A stretch of 64,000 nucleotides of DNA, from NCBI RefSeq assembly GCF_040215725.1, contig NZ_CP157969.1:682001-746000 (forward strand), given 5' to 3'. Position numbers and translations under genes: made by a program. The notes beneath the pieces were generated by a model that saw only the letters and a list, made by a program, of their open reading frames with translations, had not been told where the DNA came from and ran no database searches. How positions within the stretch are numbered: position 1 is the first letter of the stretch; every line of letters starts with the position of its first letter. Source of the DNA: Rhizobium sp. ZPR4 (GTDB lineage Bacteria > Pseudomonadota > Alphaproteobacteria > Rhizobiales > Rhizobiaceae). Below are positions 1 to 9,169 of this stretch, piece after piece.

Positions 1-1
1 G

Positions 2-298
2 GCGCGGATCGGGCTCTTCGCATTGACTGCGATGATGACGGCGACGATTGTCAGCATGGTCGGTTCGATCGGCTTTGTCGGCCTCGTCGTGCCGCACGCG
101 GCGCGCTTCTTCGTCGGCCCACTCCATATCCGGCTGCTGCCAGCCTGCGCCATCGTCGGCGCGATCTTCATGGTGCTGGCGGACATCGCATCGCGCGCCC
201 TCATCCCCCAGCAGGTTCTGCCGATCGGTGTGGTTACGGCACTGGTTGGCGTTCCCTTCTTCTCCATCATTCTCTACCGGTTCCAGCGCGCATCATGA
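2..298 (+). CDS. FecCD-type ABC transporter permease (3' end only)
   Basis: C-terminal part of an inner-membrane permease for siderophore-iron, haem or cobalamin import; the 5' end lies left of the window. The reading frame is open from base 2. The visible ~98 residues carry the family's typical stretch GSIGFVGLVVPHAAR followed by two hydrophobic segments and a short basic end (YRFQRAS). FecCD permeases form a homodimer of ~10-helix subunits fed by a periplasmic binding protein. The stop codon overlaps the start of the ATPase gene (ATGA at 295-298), so the two are translationally coupled. The substrate cannot be told from this fragment; iron-siderophore is the usual one. Confidence 0.9.
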   Translation, partial: ARIGLFALTAMMTATIVSMVGSIGFVGLVVPHAARFFVGPLHIRLLPACAIVGAIFMVLADIASRALIPQQVLPIGVVTALVGVPFFSIILYRFQRAS

Positions 299-1056
299 GC
301 ATCAAGGCCGACAACGTCATCTGGAAAATCGGCGCGAAGACCGTACTCGACGGGGTCTCTTTCGAGGCGCCCGCGGGCAAGATGCTCGGCCTGCTCGGGC
401 CGAACGGCTCGGGCAAGACCTCGCTCCTGCGTCTGCTTGCCGGCCTAAAACGACCGAATTCCGGTCGCATCACGCTCGAACAGAAGGATCTGCAGCGCAT
501 GTCTCGCAGTTCGATCGCGAGGCGCGTCGCCTTCGTCGAACAGCACAGCACCACAAACGCCAATCTCAAGGTCATCGATGTCGTAAAGCTCGGCCGGTTT
601 CCGCATCGATCGATGTTTTCCGGCTGGACATCGGCAGATGACGAGGCGGTCGAAGACGCTCTTGCGCGCGCCGGCATGAGAGAGAAACGCAACGACCGAT
701 GGCAGAGCCTGTCGGGTGGCGAAAAGCAACGCACCCACATCGCACGAGCCCTCGCTCAGGCGCCGAAAGAGCTGATCCTCGACGAGCCGACCAACCACCT
801 CGATATCCAGCACCAGATCAGCCTGATGCGACTGGTTGCCGGTCTGCCGGTCACCAGCATCATCGCTCTTCACGATCTCAACCATGCCGCCATGTTCTGC
901 GATGAATTGATTATCATGCAGCAAGGCAGGATCGTCGCCTCCGGCACGCCGAAAGACGTGTTGACCGAAGATCTGCTGAGGACCGTATTTGCTGTCGAGG
1001 CTAGGGTCGAAACCTCTCCCCACCACTCCCGGCCCCATATTCACTATCTCCGATGA
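295..1056 (+). CDS. FecE-type ABC transporter ATP-binding protein
   Basis: Cytoplasmic ATPase that powers the neighbouring FecCD permease. The 253 residues hold a full ABC domain: Walker A GPNGSGKT at residues 35-42, signature LSGGE at 139-143, Walker B ELILDEPT at 159-166 and the switch histidine in ALHDLNH near 193. Length and the HDLNHAAMFCD segment fit the siderophore/haem/B12 class (FecE, FhuC, BtuD). The start is fixed by the 4-bp overlap with the permease stop. It is the last gene of its operon in this window; the following dehydrogenase starts 157 bp further on and is not clearly part of it. Confidence 0.93.
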   Translation: MSIKADNVIWKIGAKTVLDGVSFEAPAGKMLGLLGPNGSGKTSLLRLLAGLKRPNSGRITLEQKDLQRMSRSSIARRVAFVEQHSTTNANLKVIDVVKLGRFPHRSMFSGWTSADDEAVEDALARAGMREKRNDRWQSLSGGEKQRTHIARALAQAPKELILDEPTNHLDIQHQISLMRLVAGLPVTSIIALHDLNHAAMFCDELIIMQQGRIVASGTPKDVLTEDLLRTVFAVEARVETSPHHSRPHIHYLR

Positions 1057-1213
1057 CGGGGAAATCCGGAATCGGTCCCTTGATTGGCCCTTGCCTCGCA
1101 GTGGAACCGAGCGCATCTTTCGCAACACCCTCGACGGGTTCGCGGGCTTTGAACGACATCGGCAAAGGACCGCATCGGCGTCTGTTTTACGCCTGCGGCA
1201 GATGGGGGAATGC

Positions 1214-1981
1214 GTGACGGATAGGCTCAAGGGCAAGATTGCCATCATTTCGGGTGGCGCTACCGGCATGGGTGGAGCGGCTTCGCGCCTGTTTGCGGCG
1301 GAGGGCGCCAAGGTTGCGATCATCGACAGAAACGGCGATGCGGCGGCTGAAACCGTGCGCGAGATCCGCGCTGCCGGCGGCACGGCGGACCATTGGGTTG
1401 CCGATGTTTCCGACGAGGCAGCCGTCAATGCGGCGGTCAAGGGCATCGAGGATCGCTTCGGCGCGGTGACCGTGCTCTTCAATCACGCCGGCACCATCGT
1501 CATCAAGCCGTTCCTCGAAACGACGCTCGAGGAATGGGAATGGCTGCATGGCGTCAATGTCCGCTCGATGTTCCTCATGACCAAGGCGGTACTGCCGGGC
1601 ATGATTGCTGCCGGTGGCGGCTCCATCGTCTGCACCTCGTCGATCTCGGCGGTCGCAGCAACTCCGATGGAGGTGCTCTACGACACGACGAAGGGGGCGG
1701 TTCACATGTTCGCCCGCGCCATTGCCGTTGAATTCCGCGATCGCAACATCCGCTGCAATGCCGTATGCCCGGGCTTCATTCGCACGCCGCATGGACTGCG
1801 TGAGGTGGCTGAGTTGCAGGCCCTCGGCGTCGATGTCTCGGACGAGGCAATTGCGGCGCAGCAGGGCCGGATCGGCGAGCCCGAAGACGTGGCGCGCGCC
1901 GCCCTCTATCTGGCGTCGGATGATTCCAATTTCGTCAACGGCATCCATCTCTTCGTCGACAATGGCTTCACCGCCATCTGA
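1214..1981 (+). CDS. SDR family NAD(P)-dependent oxidoreductase
   Basis: Classical short-chain dehydrogenase/reductase, 255 residues, soluble. It shows the Rossmann nucleotide-binding start (SGGATGMG, a variant of TGxxxGxG), the NHAG motif, the active-site serine in TSSIS and the catalytic YDTTK (YxxxK) pair. The GTG at 1214 is preferred because GGGGGA lies 4-5 bases upstream; an ATG at 1202 in the same frame is an alternative. A further upstream extension of the frame has no family similarity. The substrate is unknown; it lies between an iron-type transporter and a ROK-regulated sugar cluster and has no clear operon partner. Confidence 0.88.
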   Translation: MTDRLKGKIAIISGGATGMGGAASRLFAAEGAKVAIIDRNGDAAAETVREIRAAGGTADHWVADVSDEAAVNAAVKGIEDRFGAVTVLFNHAGTIVIKPFLETTLEEWEWLHGVNVRSMFLMTKAVLPGMIAAGGGSIVCTSSISAVAATPMEVLYDTTKGAVHMFARAIAVEFRDRNIRCNAVCPGFIRTPHGLREVAELQALGVDVSDEAIAAQQGRIGEPEDVARAALYLASDDSNFVNGIHLFVDNGFTAI

Positions 1982-2100
1982 TCGCAAATAGCAGTGCATC
2001 GTCCGAGCAAGTCGATAGTTTTCAATAGGATATGGCTGTCAATTTCGCAGCGCCGATGGTAAGGGAGCTTTACGAATGACTTCACCGCCCCGGGTGCCCA

Positions 2101-3312
2101 TTGAGTACTGCTTGGCAACAGACCGGAATTGATGCGCCGCCGCTAACGGAGAGTGCGCGGGCCGTGCTGCGAACCATTGCAAGCAACGGCCCCGCCACGA
2201 GACCGCAATTGAGCGCGGCGCTGATGTTTTCGAAGCCCACCATGTCGGCAGCCGTCAGCGAGCTTGAGCGGCATGACCTGCTTGCGCCGGCCGGGATCAA
2301 TCGCGGCTCGGTCGGTCGGACCTCCGTCACCTACGGTCTCGGCCCAAAGGCGGGCTTCGTCATCGGCGTCGATTGCGGCACGACCCATATCAACGCGATC
2401 GCGCGGGGCCTCGATGGTGCGACGCTCACCACCGTCGAAATGCCGCTTGTCGACAAATCCGCTGACGAACGATTTCTTCTGATAGAAGATGTCATCGCAC
2501 GGTTGTTTTCGCAGTTTGAAACGCGGTCGACACCGCTGCGCGCAATCGCGATCGCCCTGCCGAACATCATTTCCGCATCTCTTGAAAGAATGTCCGGCCG
2601 TGAAGCCTTGATACCGGTTCTGGAGCGGCTGCAAGCCACCTATGGCGCGCCCGTACTGCTTGAAAACAACGTCAACTGCGCAGCCCTTGCCGAATATCAC
2701 GAAGGATCGGCAAAGCAGTATTCCTTTGCGATCTACATGCAGATCGGCGTGAAGACCGGCATGGGCATCGTGCTGGATGGCCGGCTTTTCCGCGGCTTCA
2801 AAGGTGGCGCCGGCGAAATCGGCCACCTGCCCTTTCCGTGGTCGGAGCACGAGCGGCCGAAATGGCAGCAGGTGGAAACCTATATGGGATCTGCAGCCCT
2901 TCTGGAGCGCGCCGCAGCAAAATGGCCCGCCGGGGAAGGTACGCCGCCGAAGAGTACCAGCGAACTTTTTGCCCGCGTGGAGCAATCTCCGACTGCGCGC
3001 GCCATTGTCGAGCAGCATGCCCGCGATGTCGGGAACCTCGCTGCCGCCTGCGTCAGCGTGCTCGATCCGCAACTGATCGTTCTTGGTGGCGGCGTCGGGC
3101 AAAACCCGCAATTGCTGCCCGGCGTCAGGGATGTGGTGAAGGAATTGTGCTGGCCGGTGGAAGTGGTCAATGGCCAGCTATCGAACCAGGCGACGGTTCT
3201 TGGCGCTGTGCGTCTCGCCATCGACTTTGCCATGGCGAGACTTTTGGGAGAGGAAGGCAAGACTGCTTTCCTCTATCCGAGCGCACTGACCATGGATCAG
3301 ATCAACATCTGA
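2101..3312 (+). CDS. ROK family transcriptional regulator (NagC/XylR type)
   Basis: Sugar-responsive repressor of the ROK family, 403 residues. An N-terminal winged helix-turn-helix (about residues 15-75: ARAVLRTIASNGPATRPQLS) is followed by an actin-like ROK domain with the phosphate-binding motif GVDCGTTH, the NNVNCAALAE segment and GAGEIGHL. The usual zinc-binding CxCGxxGCxE motif is absent. The only upstream start in frame is TTG at 2101, with no good ribosome site; an ATG at 2076 with AAGGGAG upstream is in another frame, so the 5' end is uncertain. It converges on the kinase/ABC/SIS operon that ends 8 bp away and is the natural regulator of it, probably through the dyad at 7968-7984. 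Confidence 0.88.
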   Translation: MSTAWQQTGIDAPPLTESARAVLRTIASNGPATRPQLSAALMFSKPTMSAAVSELERHDLLAPAGINRGSVGRTSVTYGLGPKAGFVIGVDCGTTHINAIARGLDGATLTTVEMPLVDKSADERFLLIEDVIARLFSQFETRSTPLRAIAIALPNIISASLERMSGREALIPVLERLQATYGAPVLLENNVNCAALAEYHEGSAKQYSFAIYMQIGVKTGMGIVLDGRLFRGFKGGAGEIGHLPFPWSEHERPKWQQVETYMGSAALLERAAAKWPAGEGTPPKSTSELFARVEQSPTARAIVEQHARDVGNLAAACVSVLDPQLIVLGGGVGQNPQLLPGVRDVVKELCWPVEVVNGQLSNQATVLGAVRLAIDFAMARLLGEEGKTAFLYPSALTMDQINI

Positions 3313-3319
3313 GCAAGGC

Positions 3320-4327
3320 TCAGAAGTCGCGCTTGGTATCGGTCTGGCGGTAGCGGAATTCGCAGACCGGCAAGCCCGCATCTTCCGACAGCGTCGCAAT
3401 CAGCAACTGCGCTGGGATGGCCTGCAAGATGGCATCGCCAATGCCTTCGGAGAAGGCCGGCACATGGATGACGACGAGATTGTCACCATCCACGATATCG
3501 GTCCGTGCGGTGACGAGAACCGAGGGGATGCCGAAGCCGGCGAGATCCTGCGCAAGCTTGACCTCACGGCCATTGCCGAAGAGCAGCACGCCGCTATCCC
3601 TGTCGTTCGGCTCCATCGGCCCATGAAGGAAATTCAGCGTATCCCAATCCTGGGCAGCGACGCGTGCGGCTTCACGCACGAGGAGTGCGGCATAGCCGGC
3701 CGTGCCCAACGCCGTGCCCGCGCCCACGCAATCGATAGATTTCTTGCCGGCCAGAAGCCTGGCCGCCTTATCGGCCCGAGCACGCGTCTGTTTCAGGACA
3801 TCTTCGGCGCGGCTCGAAATTTCACTCCAATTCGTTCCCGATGAACGACCGGCCCTGTCGATGAGCAGAGCTGCGCTCAGCAACGATCCGAGATAGCTCG
3901 TCGTATTTGGACCGCTGTCAGCACCGCTTTCGCTTGCGATCATATGCTTCACGACCCGCGAAATCGGCGTGCCGTCTGCCTTCGCAATACCGTAGGATTG
4001 AACGCTCGGCCTAAGCTCCATGGCACGCGCCGGTTCTTCACTGCGCCCGGAAGCGGAAAAGGCGATGTAAGCATCGCCGGCATCGACTGACGGGTCGTAG
4101 AGATCGGTGCCGGGCAAAGCGAACGCCCGCAAGCCCTGGGAGCGCATCTGCGCCGCGGCAACGACTGCCGCATAAAGGCTTGCGCCGATACCGACAAGAA
4201 CCGTCGATCCGCGCTTGACTGGCTCGAGATCGAGCGTTTCCAGCCGCTTGGAGACGGCATTGAAGCAGGTGTTGAGAGCAGCGGGCTGCAATGCGATCGC
4301 TTCGCGGTAGGGCACTCTGTCTGTCAT
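3320..4327 (-). CDS. SIS domain protein (GlmS isomerase-like), probable sugar-phosphate isomerase/deaminase
   Basis: Cytoplasmic protein of about 335 residues with two SIS (sugar isomerase) halves, resembling the C-terminal isomerase half of GlmS without the glutamine amidotransferase domain. The first half has VLVGIGASLYAA and AFSASGRSEEPARAM, the typical phosphosugar-binding serine-rich loop; the second half contains DCVGAGTALGTAGYAALLVREAA. Such proteins isomerise or deaminate phosphorylated amino sugars. It is the last gene of the operon that begins with the kinase at 7950, so it probably acts on the kinase product. ATG at 4327 is chosen (GGAA upstream); ATG at 4339 in frame is possible. 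A stem-loop separates it from the binding-protein gene. Confidence 0.85.
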   Translation of the reverse strand: MTDRVPYREAIALQPAALNTCFNAVSKRLETLDLEPVKRGSTVLVGIGASLYAAVVAAAQMRSQGLRAFALPGTDLYDPSVDAGDAYIAFSASGRSEEPARAMELRPSVQSYGIAKADGTPISRVVKHMIASESGADSGPNTTSYLGSLLSAALLIDRAGRSSGTNWSEISSRAEDVLKQTRARADKAARLLAGKKSIDCVGAGTALGTAGYAALLVREAARVAAQDWDTLNFLHGPMEPNDRDSGVLLFGNGREVKLAQDLAGFGIPSVLVTARTDIVDGDNLVVIHVPAFSEGIGDAILQAIPAQLLIATLSEDAGLPVCEFRYRQTDTKRDF

Positions 4328-4353
4328 GGTCATTTCCATCTGTTTGAAGGAGA

Positions 4354-4378
4354 GGCGGCCGAGCAGATAGCGGCCGCC
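4354..4378 (-). terminator. Intercistronic stem-loop after binding-protein gene
   Basis: Perfect 8-bp inverted repeat GGCGGCCG / CGGCCGCC with a 9-base loop between the substrate-binding protein gene and the SIS gene. There is no T-run, so it is more likely a 3'-end stabiliser or partial terminator that gives the binding protein more mRNA than the downstream gene. Confidence 0.5.
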
Positions 4379-4396
4379 CCCGAAGATTAGCGGATA

Positions 4397-5284
4397 TCAA
4401 TCCAGCTTCATGTAGTCGGCAAAGCGCGCGGCATCGTTGATGGTGACCTTGCCGAGCTTGTTTTCGCCAAGACCCCATTTTTCGAAGATCCTGGCGTAGG
4501 AGCCATCGTCGATCATCGATTGCATCGCCGCGGCAAGCGCATCGCGCAGCTTCGGGTCATCCTTGCTGACGAGCATCGCCTGGTAACCAACGGCATACTG
4601 GGCACCGGTGATGAGTTCCAGCTTCTTGTTGCCCGCGGGCTGATGCTGAAGACTGTAGGCCGCAACACCCGTCGTATCCATGGAAAGATCGACGCGACCG
4701 CTCTGCAGAGCGATCTTGATCTGATCGTTCGACGGGAACTGCATGACGTTGAGCGGCTTGTCGGCCGGGCAGAGCGTCTTTTGCTTGTCGAGGAGCTGAA
4801 GTGGTATCGAGCCCTGAACGGCGCCGGCGTTGAGCCCGCAGGCATCCTTCAGCTTGTGCACGCCCTTGGGATTGCCCTCCAGCACGATGATGCTGGTGCC
4901 CTCAAGCATGTAGTTGACGACATCGACGATCTTTTCGCGTTCGGCAAAATCGCCGAAGGCGGACATGCCCATATCGAAGCGGCCGGCCTGGATGCCCGGA
5001 ATGATGCTGGCGAACTGCGCCGGCACGTCGGTAAATTTTACGCCGAGGCGAGCGCCCATCTCATCGCGCAGTTCGCGCTCGAGACCGATGATCGTCTTGT
5101 TGTCTTCGCCGTAGAAATCGTAAGGCGGAGTCTGCGGCTCCGTCCCGACCTTGATCTCGCCCGCCGACTGGATCTTTTCGGGCAGCATGGCGTGCAGCTT
5201 CTGGTCGACGCCATCAGCCCAAGCGGTAGAGCTTGCCACCAAGATTGCAGCGAACATGATTGTGAATTTGGTCTTCCCTGTCAT
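4397..5284 (-). CDS. ABC transporter substrate-binding protein, polar amino-acid type (SBP family 3)
   Basis: Periplasmic solute receptor of 295 residues with a cleavable signal peptide (hydrophobic FTIMFAAILVASSTAWA, probable cleavage after AWA). The mature part has family-3 landmarks: IKVGTEPQTPPYDFYGEDN near the start, the GLERELRDEMGARLG region, and a C-terminal DGSYARIFEKWGL. Family 3 normally binds polar amino acids and opines. Here it sits in an operon with a BadF-type kinase and a SIS protein, so an amino sugar or sugar-amino acid conjugate is a reasonable guess for the ligand. The start ATG has GGGGA 8 bases upstream. Confidence 0.92.
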   Translation of the reverse strand: MTGKTKFTIMFAAILVASSTAWADGVDQKLHAMLPEKIQSAGEIKVGTEPQTPPYDFYGEDNKTIIGLERELRDEMGARLGVKFTDVPAQFASIIPGIQAGRFDMGMSAFGDFAEREKIVDVVNYMLEGTSIIVLEGNPKGVHKLKDACGLNAGAVQGSIPLQLLDKQKTLCPADKPLNVMQFPSNDQIKIALQSGRVDLSMDTTGVAAYSLQHQPAGNKKLELITGAQYAVGYQAMLVSKDDPKLRDALAAAMQSMIDDGSYARIFEKWGLGENKLGKVTINDAARFADYMKLD

Positions 5285-5348
5285 CGGTATTCCCCTTTTT
5301 TTCCTGGTGCACGTGAAGGACGTGCGGCCTCATTGCGGTGCCTGCCAG

Positions 5349-6137
5349 TCAGTGCATCCGCCTCAAAAACGCCAGAGTTCTTTCCTGCCTTGGATTGTCG
5401 AGCACCTCGCACGCCGGCCCTTCCTCTACGACGGCACCCTGATCCATGAACACGATCCGATCGGCGACCTCGCGGGCGAAGGAAAGCTCATGAGTGACGA
5501 CGATCATCGTCATGCCATCGGCGGCAAGCTTGCGCATGACATTCAGCACCTCGCCGACGAGTTCGGGATCAAGTGCGGATGTGGGCTCGTCGAAAAGCAT
5601 CAGTTTCGGGTTCATTGCCAGCGCTCTGGCGATCGCTACGCGCTGCTGCTGACCGCCGGAGAGCTGATAGGGATAGGCGCTGCCGCGGCCATCGAGATCC
5701 ACCATCTTCAGGAGCTCGCGCGCCCGGCTCAGAGCCTCCTCGCGCGACTTTCCGCGATTGAGGATCGGTGGCTGAGAAATGTTCGTCAGCACGTCCTGAT
5801 GGGCGAAAAGATTGAAGCGCTGGAACACCATGCCGATGTCGCGGCGCTGCACGGCAAGCTCTTTGCCGCTCATCTCATGCAAGGCATCACCCCGCTCGTG
5901 ATAGCCGATCAACTGGCCATCGACGAGAATGCGGCCGGCCGTCATTCGCTCGAGATGATTGATGCATCTGAGGAAGGTGGATTTTCCGCTGCCCGACGGG
6001 CCGAGAAGGCAGACGACCTCGCCTTTGCTGACGGAGAGATTGATGCCCTTCAACACTTCGAGCGAGCCGAAGGATTTGTGCACGTCGATCGCCTCGACGA
6101 TGGGCTTTGCTGAGGTCGATATCATGGGGAGGCTCAT
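5349..6137 (-). CDS. Amino-acid-type ABC transporter ATP-binding protein (GlnQ/HisP family)
   Basis: Cytoplasmic ATPase of 262 residues for the importer encoded next to it. It has Walker [10 protein letters not shown], a Q-loop in [11 protein letters not shown], signature [15 protein letters not shown], Walker [15 protein letters not shown] and the switch histidine in VVTHELSFA. The [13 protein letters not shown] and [12 protein letters not shown] segments are typical of the polar amino-acid class. The start ATG overlaps the permease stop by 4 bp, with GGAGAAACGG upstream. It is followed after 64 bp by the binding-protein gene. Confidence 0.93.
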   Translation of the reverse strand: MSLPMISTSAKPIVEAIDVHKSFGSLEVLKGINLSVSKGEVVCLLGPSGSGKSTFLRCINHLERMTAGRILVDGQLIGYHERGDALHEMSGKELAVQRRDIGMVFQRFNLFAHQDVLTNISQPPILNRGKSREEALSRARELLKMVDLDGRGSAYPYQLSGGQQQRVAIARALAMNPKLMLFDEPTSALDPELVGEVLNVMRKLAADGMTMIVVTHELSFAREVADRIVFMDQGAVVEEGPACEVLDNPRQERTLAFLRRMH

Positions 6138-7000
6138 CCGTTTCTCCCTTCCGCGCGCATGAGGCGCAGAGCGCCCTGCACGAAGCCGGGCGCCTCGTGT
6201 GTCGACTTTCCAAGCCGGCGTTCGATGACGAGCTGGATGGCGGAAGCGATCGTGGTCATCACGAGGTACCAGATGCTGGCGACGATCAGCAGTTCGATGA
6301 TCAGGAAGTTCCGGGCGTAGATGTTCTGCGCACGCGTCAGCAAATCCTGGGCCGCGACGACGGAGACAAGAGAGGTCGTCTTCAGCATCGAGATCGTCTG
6401 ATTGCCGATCGGCGGGATGATGACGCGCAGCGCCTGGGGGAAGATGATGCGCAGCATGGATTGGACCGGCGTATAGCCGAGCGCCTTGGCGGCCTCCTGC
6501 TGACCATTGTCGACGGCGAGCAAACCGCCGCGAATGATCTCCGCCATATAGGCGGCTTCATTGAGGCTGAGGGCAAGAAGTGCTGCGACGAAGGCCGTAA
6601 CGATCGAATTGGTGTCGATGTGGACGGAACCGATATCGATGCTCGGAATGAAAAGCTGGATATTGAACCAGAAGATGATCTGGACCAGCAGCGGCGTGCC
6701 GCGGAAGAACCAGATATAGAGGCTTGCGAAACCGGATAGCACCGGATTGGATGCAAGCCGCATCGTAGCAAGGATCGCGCCGGCAACGATGCTGATGATC
6801 ATCGACAGCACGGTGAACAGGATCGTCAGCTTGATCCCATCCAGGATCGTATCGTCGAAGATATATTGCGGCACCGCCGACCAGCTGATGTGGCGGCTTG
6901 TGCCGACCATGAATACAAGCAGCGCGACAACCGCGATCAACAGGACAGCGATCACGCGCTGCCCCCAGTTTCGTGCGGGAATGATCTTCTGGGAGGTCAT
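6134..7000 (-). CDS. Amino-acid-type ABC transporter permease (HisM/GlnP family)
   Basis: Inner-membrane permease of 288 residues with about five to six helices and the binding-protein-dependent transport signature ([30 protein letters not shown] region). The [10 protein letters not shown] segment is typical of the His/Glu/Gln/Arg permease family. ATG 7000 is chosen because it overlaps the kinase stop codon (ATGA) and has GGAGAG just upstream; an in-frame start at 7012 is less likely. A single permease gene is present, so it may act as a homodimer. Confidence 0.92.
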   Translation of the reverse strand: MTSQKIIPARNWGQRVIAVLLIAVVALLVFMVGTSRHISWSAVPQYIFDDTILDGIKLTILFTVLSMIISIVAGAILATMRLASNPVLSGFASLYIWFFRGTPLLVQIIFWFNIQLFIPSIDIGSVHIDTNSIVTAFVAALLALSLNEAAYMAEIIRGGLLAVDNGQQEAAKALGYTPVQSMLRIIFPQALRVIIPPIGNQTISMLKTTSLVSVVAAQDLLTRAQNIYARNFLIIELLIVASIWYLVMTTIASAIQLVIERRLGKSTHEAPGFVQGALRLMRAEGRNG

Positions 7001-7950
7001 GCGGCTCTCCAATCATCGGCAGTTTTCAGCTCGCCGTCGATATGCGGCGGCGGCAAGGTGGCCGGCAGGTCACCAAGGCTGAGCTTGCGGGCCAGTACCA
7101 TCGCCCCCGCCACCGGCGGCTCGCTGAGAAGGGTCAGCGCCAGATCAGGCAGACGGTCGCCAAGGGCCATCTTGAAGGCCGCGAGAAGCCGCGGCTGACG
7201 GGCAATGACGCCGCCACCGGTGACGACATCGCCACGCGGCGCACCGCGCTGGAGCAATTGCGCTGTGAGCACGGCGAGTGCGGCACCCGCCTCTGTGATG
7301 ACCTTGTCGGCATATCGTGAACCCGCATCTGCTGCGTCGAATACCAGCGGTGCAAGCCGGCCTATGCCGGCTGCCGATCCGATCTCGCCCAACGCCCGCC
7401 CGATCTCGATCGGCGACGATATGGCTAGGGCTTCGATGAGGCTCCGACCGAGGGGATCGAGCGGCTCCCCCTGGTCAAGCGCAAAGCGGATGGTCCGGGC
7501 TGCTTCCCGCACAAGACCGCTCGCACTTCCCTCATCACCCAGATACCAACCCCAGCCACCGGATGCGATCATCCTGCGCGCGGCGTCGCGCGAGACCGCA
7601 ATCGAACCGGTACCGCTGATGACGGAAATGCCGCTCGTCTTGCCCGCGGCCGGCAACAGCAGTTCGGAGTCGTTGAGAACCAGGACCGTGCCGGGCAAGT
7701 GCCGGGCAAGCCTTGTCTGCAGTGCAAGCCGATCCTCATCACTGTCGCAGCCATGCGCACCGACGACCGTGATCTTCGGTGTCGCTCCAGTCGTTGCGAC
7801 AAGCAGCGAAACGAGCGCCTGCGTATCCGCATCATGATCGATGCGAGCCCGCCATTCCGCTGTGTAAACGACCCTCTCGCCAACCGTCTCGCCACCCATC
7901 TCAGCGATGAGCTGCGTTTTGGTTCCGCCAATATCAATTCCAGCAATCAT
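6997..7950 (-). CDS. BadF/BadG-type ATPase, N-acetylglucosamine-kinase-like sugar kinase
   Basis: Cytoplasmic actin-fold (ASKHA) kinase of about 317 residues. The N-terminal phosphate-1 motif GIDIGGTKT, the SGTGS adenosine/phosphate motif (residues ~115-125) and GGWGWYLGDEGSASG match the BadF/BadG/BcrA group that includes human-type N-acetylglucosamine kinase. It is the first gene of a five-gene operon (kinase, permease, ATPase, binding protein, SIS protein) with 4-bp coupling to the permease, so it probably phosphorylates the imported sugar. ATG 7950 is preferred over the TTG at 7959. The operator-like dyad at 7968-7984 lies just upstream. Confidence 0.88.
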   Translation of the reverse strand: MIAGIDIGGTKTQLIAEMGGETVGERVVYTAEWRARIDHDADTQALVSLLVATTGATPKITVVGAHGCDSDEDRLALQTRLARHLPGTVLVLNDSELLLPAAGKTSGISVISGTGSIAVSRDAARRMIASGGWGWYLGDEGSASGLVREAARTIRFALDQGEPLDPLGRSLIEALAISSPIEIGRALGEIGSAAGIGRLAPLVFDAADAGSRYADKVITEAGAALAVLTAQLLQRGAPRGDVVTGGGVIARQPRLLAAFKMALGDRLPDLALTLLSEPPVAGAMVLARKLSLGDLPATLPPPHIDGELKTADDWRAA

Positions 7951-7967
7951 GCGTCTCAATCCATTTG

Positions 7968-7984
7968 TTAGGCAACTTACCTAA
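7968..7984. promoter_or_regulatory. Dyad operator upstream of amino-sugar operon (probable ROK site)
   Basis: TTAGGCAACTTACCTAA is a 17-bp palindrome with a single mismatched pair around the central base. It ends 18 bp before the kinase start and is followed on the upstream side by AT-rich sequence (TTATAA). Given the ROK regulator next to the operon, this is its most likely binding site. The rest of 7985-8164 shows no gene. Confidence 0.6.
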
Positions 7985-8164
7985 TTATAAAGGGAGCGCA
8001 AGCCTTATTTCGTGGTCTTCGAATTGGTGGATAATCTCGATGCTGAATTGCCCGTGCCAAACTCGGGGCCTAAGCGAGTGCCGCAGGGCAGCCGAGTTCA
8101 AACGGGCAAACTGGGTCGGCCCAGGCCTCATCGACAGGACGCGACGGGCGTGATTGGTGATGGG

Positions 8165-9154
8165 TCACATGGCGAGTGCGTATGGCGCCTGCTCGGCCCG
8201 AAGATACGCAAGCGTTCGTGCAATCCCCTCCTCCAGACCGACCAGAGGGGTCAGTCCGTAGGAGCGTTGCAGAGCCGTGTCGCCGCAGCGGTAGAAGACA
8301 CCTTCCGGATGGCTCGATCGCCCGGTGACGGCCGGCTGCCAGCCGATCTGCCGACTGATCGTCTGGGCCAGCTCGATGAAGGAAGTGGCAGTGCCGGTAG
8401 ATAGATTGAGGCTTGCCCCGTCAGGAAGCAGCTCCCTCGTCTGCCAGATGAATTCGATGCAGTCCGAGATATGGATAAAATCCCGGCACTGATGACCCGA
8501 ACCCCATACGAAGACTTCGGACGCACCCTTTTCCGCAAGCAAGCGACGACAGATCGCCGGAAAAGGATAGGCAAGATCCTGATCCTCGCCATAACCGCTG
8601 AACGGTCTGTAGGCGATGGCCCGCCGGCCGTAGCGCTCGACATAGAGCTTCATCAGATATTCGCCGGTCAATTTTGCCCAGCCATAGCTGAGATCGGGGA
8701 CACCGACCGCGGCGTCGAAATTGATCATATCCTCTGACAGCAGCCGATGATTGGCGACGGTCTGTAACGACACCGGATAGGCCGCACTGGAGCTGAAGAA
8801 TATTACCGAACCGGGCTTGGCGCGTGATGCCCACTGCCACAGTTCCGCATCGACCGCCAGATCCTCGGCGACGTCGAGCGCGCGCGTCTCGAGCGTCAAG
8901 CGGCCGCCGACGAGGGCGGCCAGATGGAAGACATAGTCGAAGTGCTCCGGAGGGTGCGCGAAGAATGTCCGGCAATCCTCTTCGCAAAAGGTGAAGCGGG
9001 AACGCCGAAGCCGCTGCCACAGTTCCGGATGCAGTGCACCCGTTCCCGCGACCAGTGAATCGACGCAGACGACATCCAAACCCTCCGCAAGAAGCCGCCG
9101 GACAAGATGCCGGCCTACGAAACCGCAACCACCAGTTACCAATGCGCGTGCCAT
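8165..9154 (-). CDS. NAD-dependent epimerase/dehydratase (nucleotide-sugar type)
   Basis: Extended short-chain dehydrogenase of 329 residues. It opens with the Rossmann motif VTGGCGFVGRHL (TGxxGxxG) and has FSSSAAYP and the catalytic SYGWAKLTGEY (YxxxK). The later RPFSGYGEDQD and CRDFIHISDC stretches are typical of enzymes acting on UDP- or GDP-sugars (epimerases, dehydratases, fucose-type reductases). ATG 9154 is chosen because GGGAGA precedes it by two bases; TTG 9166 is unlikely. It follows a glycosyltransferase gene by 15 bp, so the pair probably makes and transfers an activated sugar for a surface polysaccharide or glycolipid. Confidence 0.9.
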   Translation of the reverse strand: MARALVTGGCGFVGRHLVRRLLAEGLDVVCVDSLVAGTGALHPELWQRLRRSRFTFCEEDCRTFFAHPPEHFDYVFHLAALVGGRLTLETRALDVAEDLAVDAELWQWASRAKPGSVIFFSSSAAYPVSLQTVANHRLLSEDMINFDAAVGVPDLSYGWAKLTGEYLMKLYVERYGRRAIAYRPFSGYGEDQDLAYPFPAICRRLLAEKGASEVFVWGSGHQCRDFIHISDCIEFIWQTRELLPDGASLNLSTGTATSFIELAQTISRQIGWQPAVTGRSSHPEGVFYRCGDTALQRSYGLTPLVGLEEGIARTLAYLRAEQAPYALAM

Positions 9155-9169
9155 TGTCTCCCCCAACCA

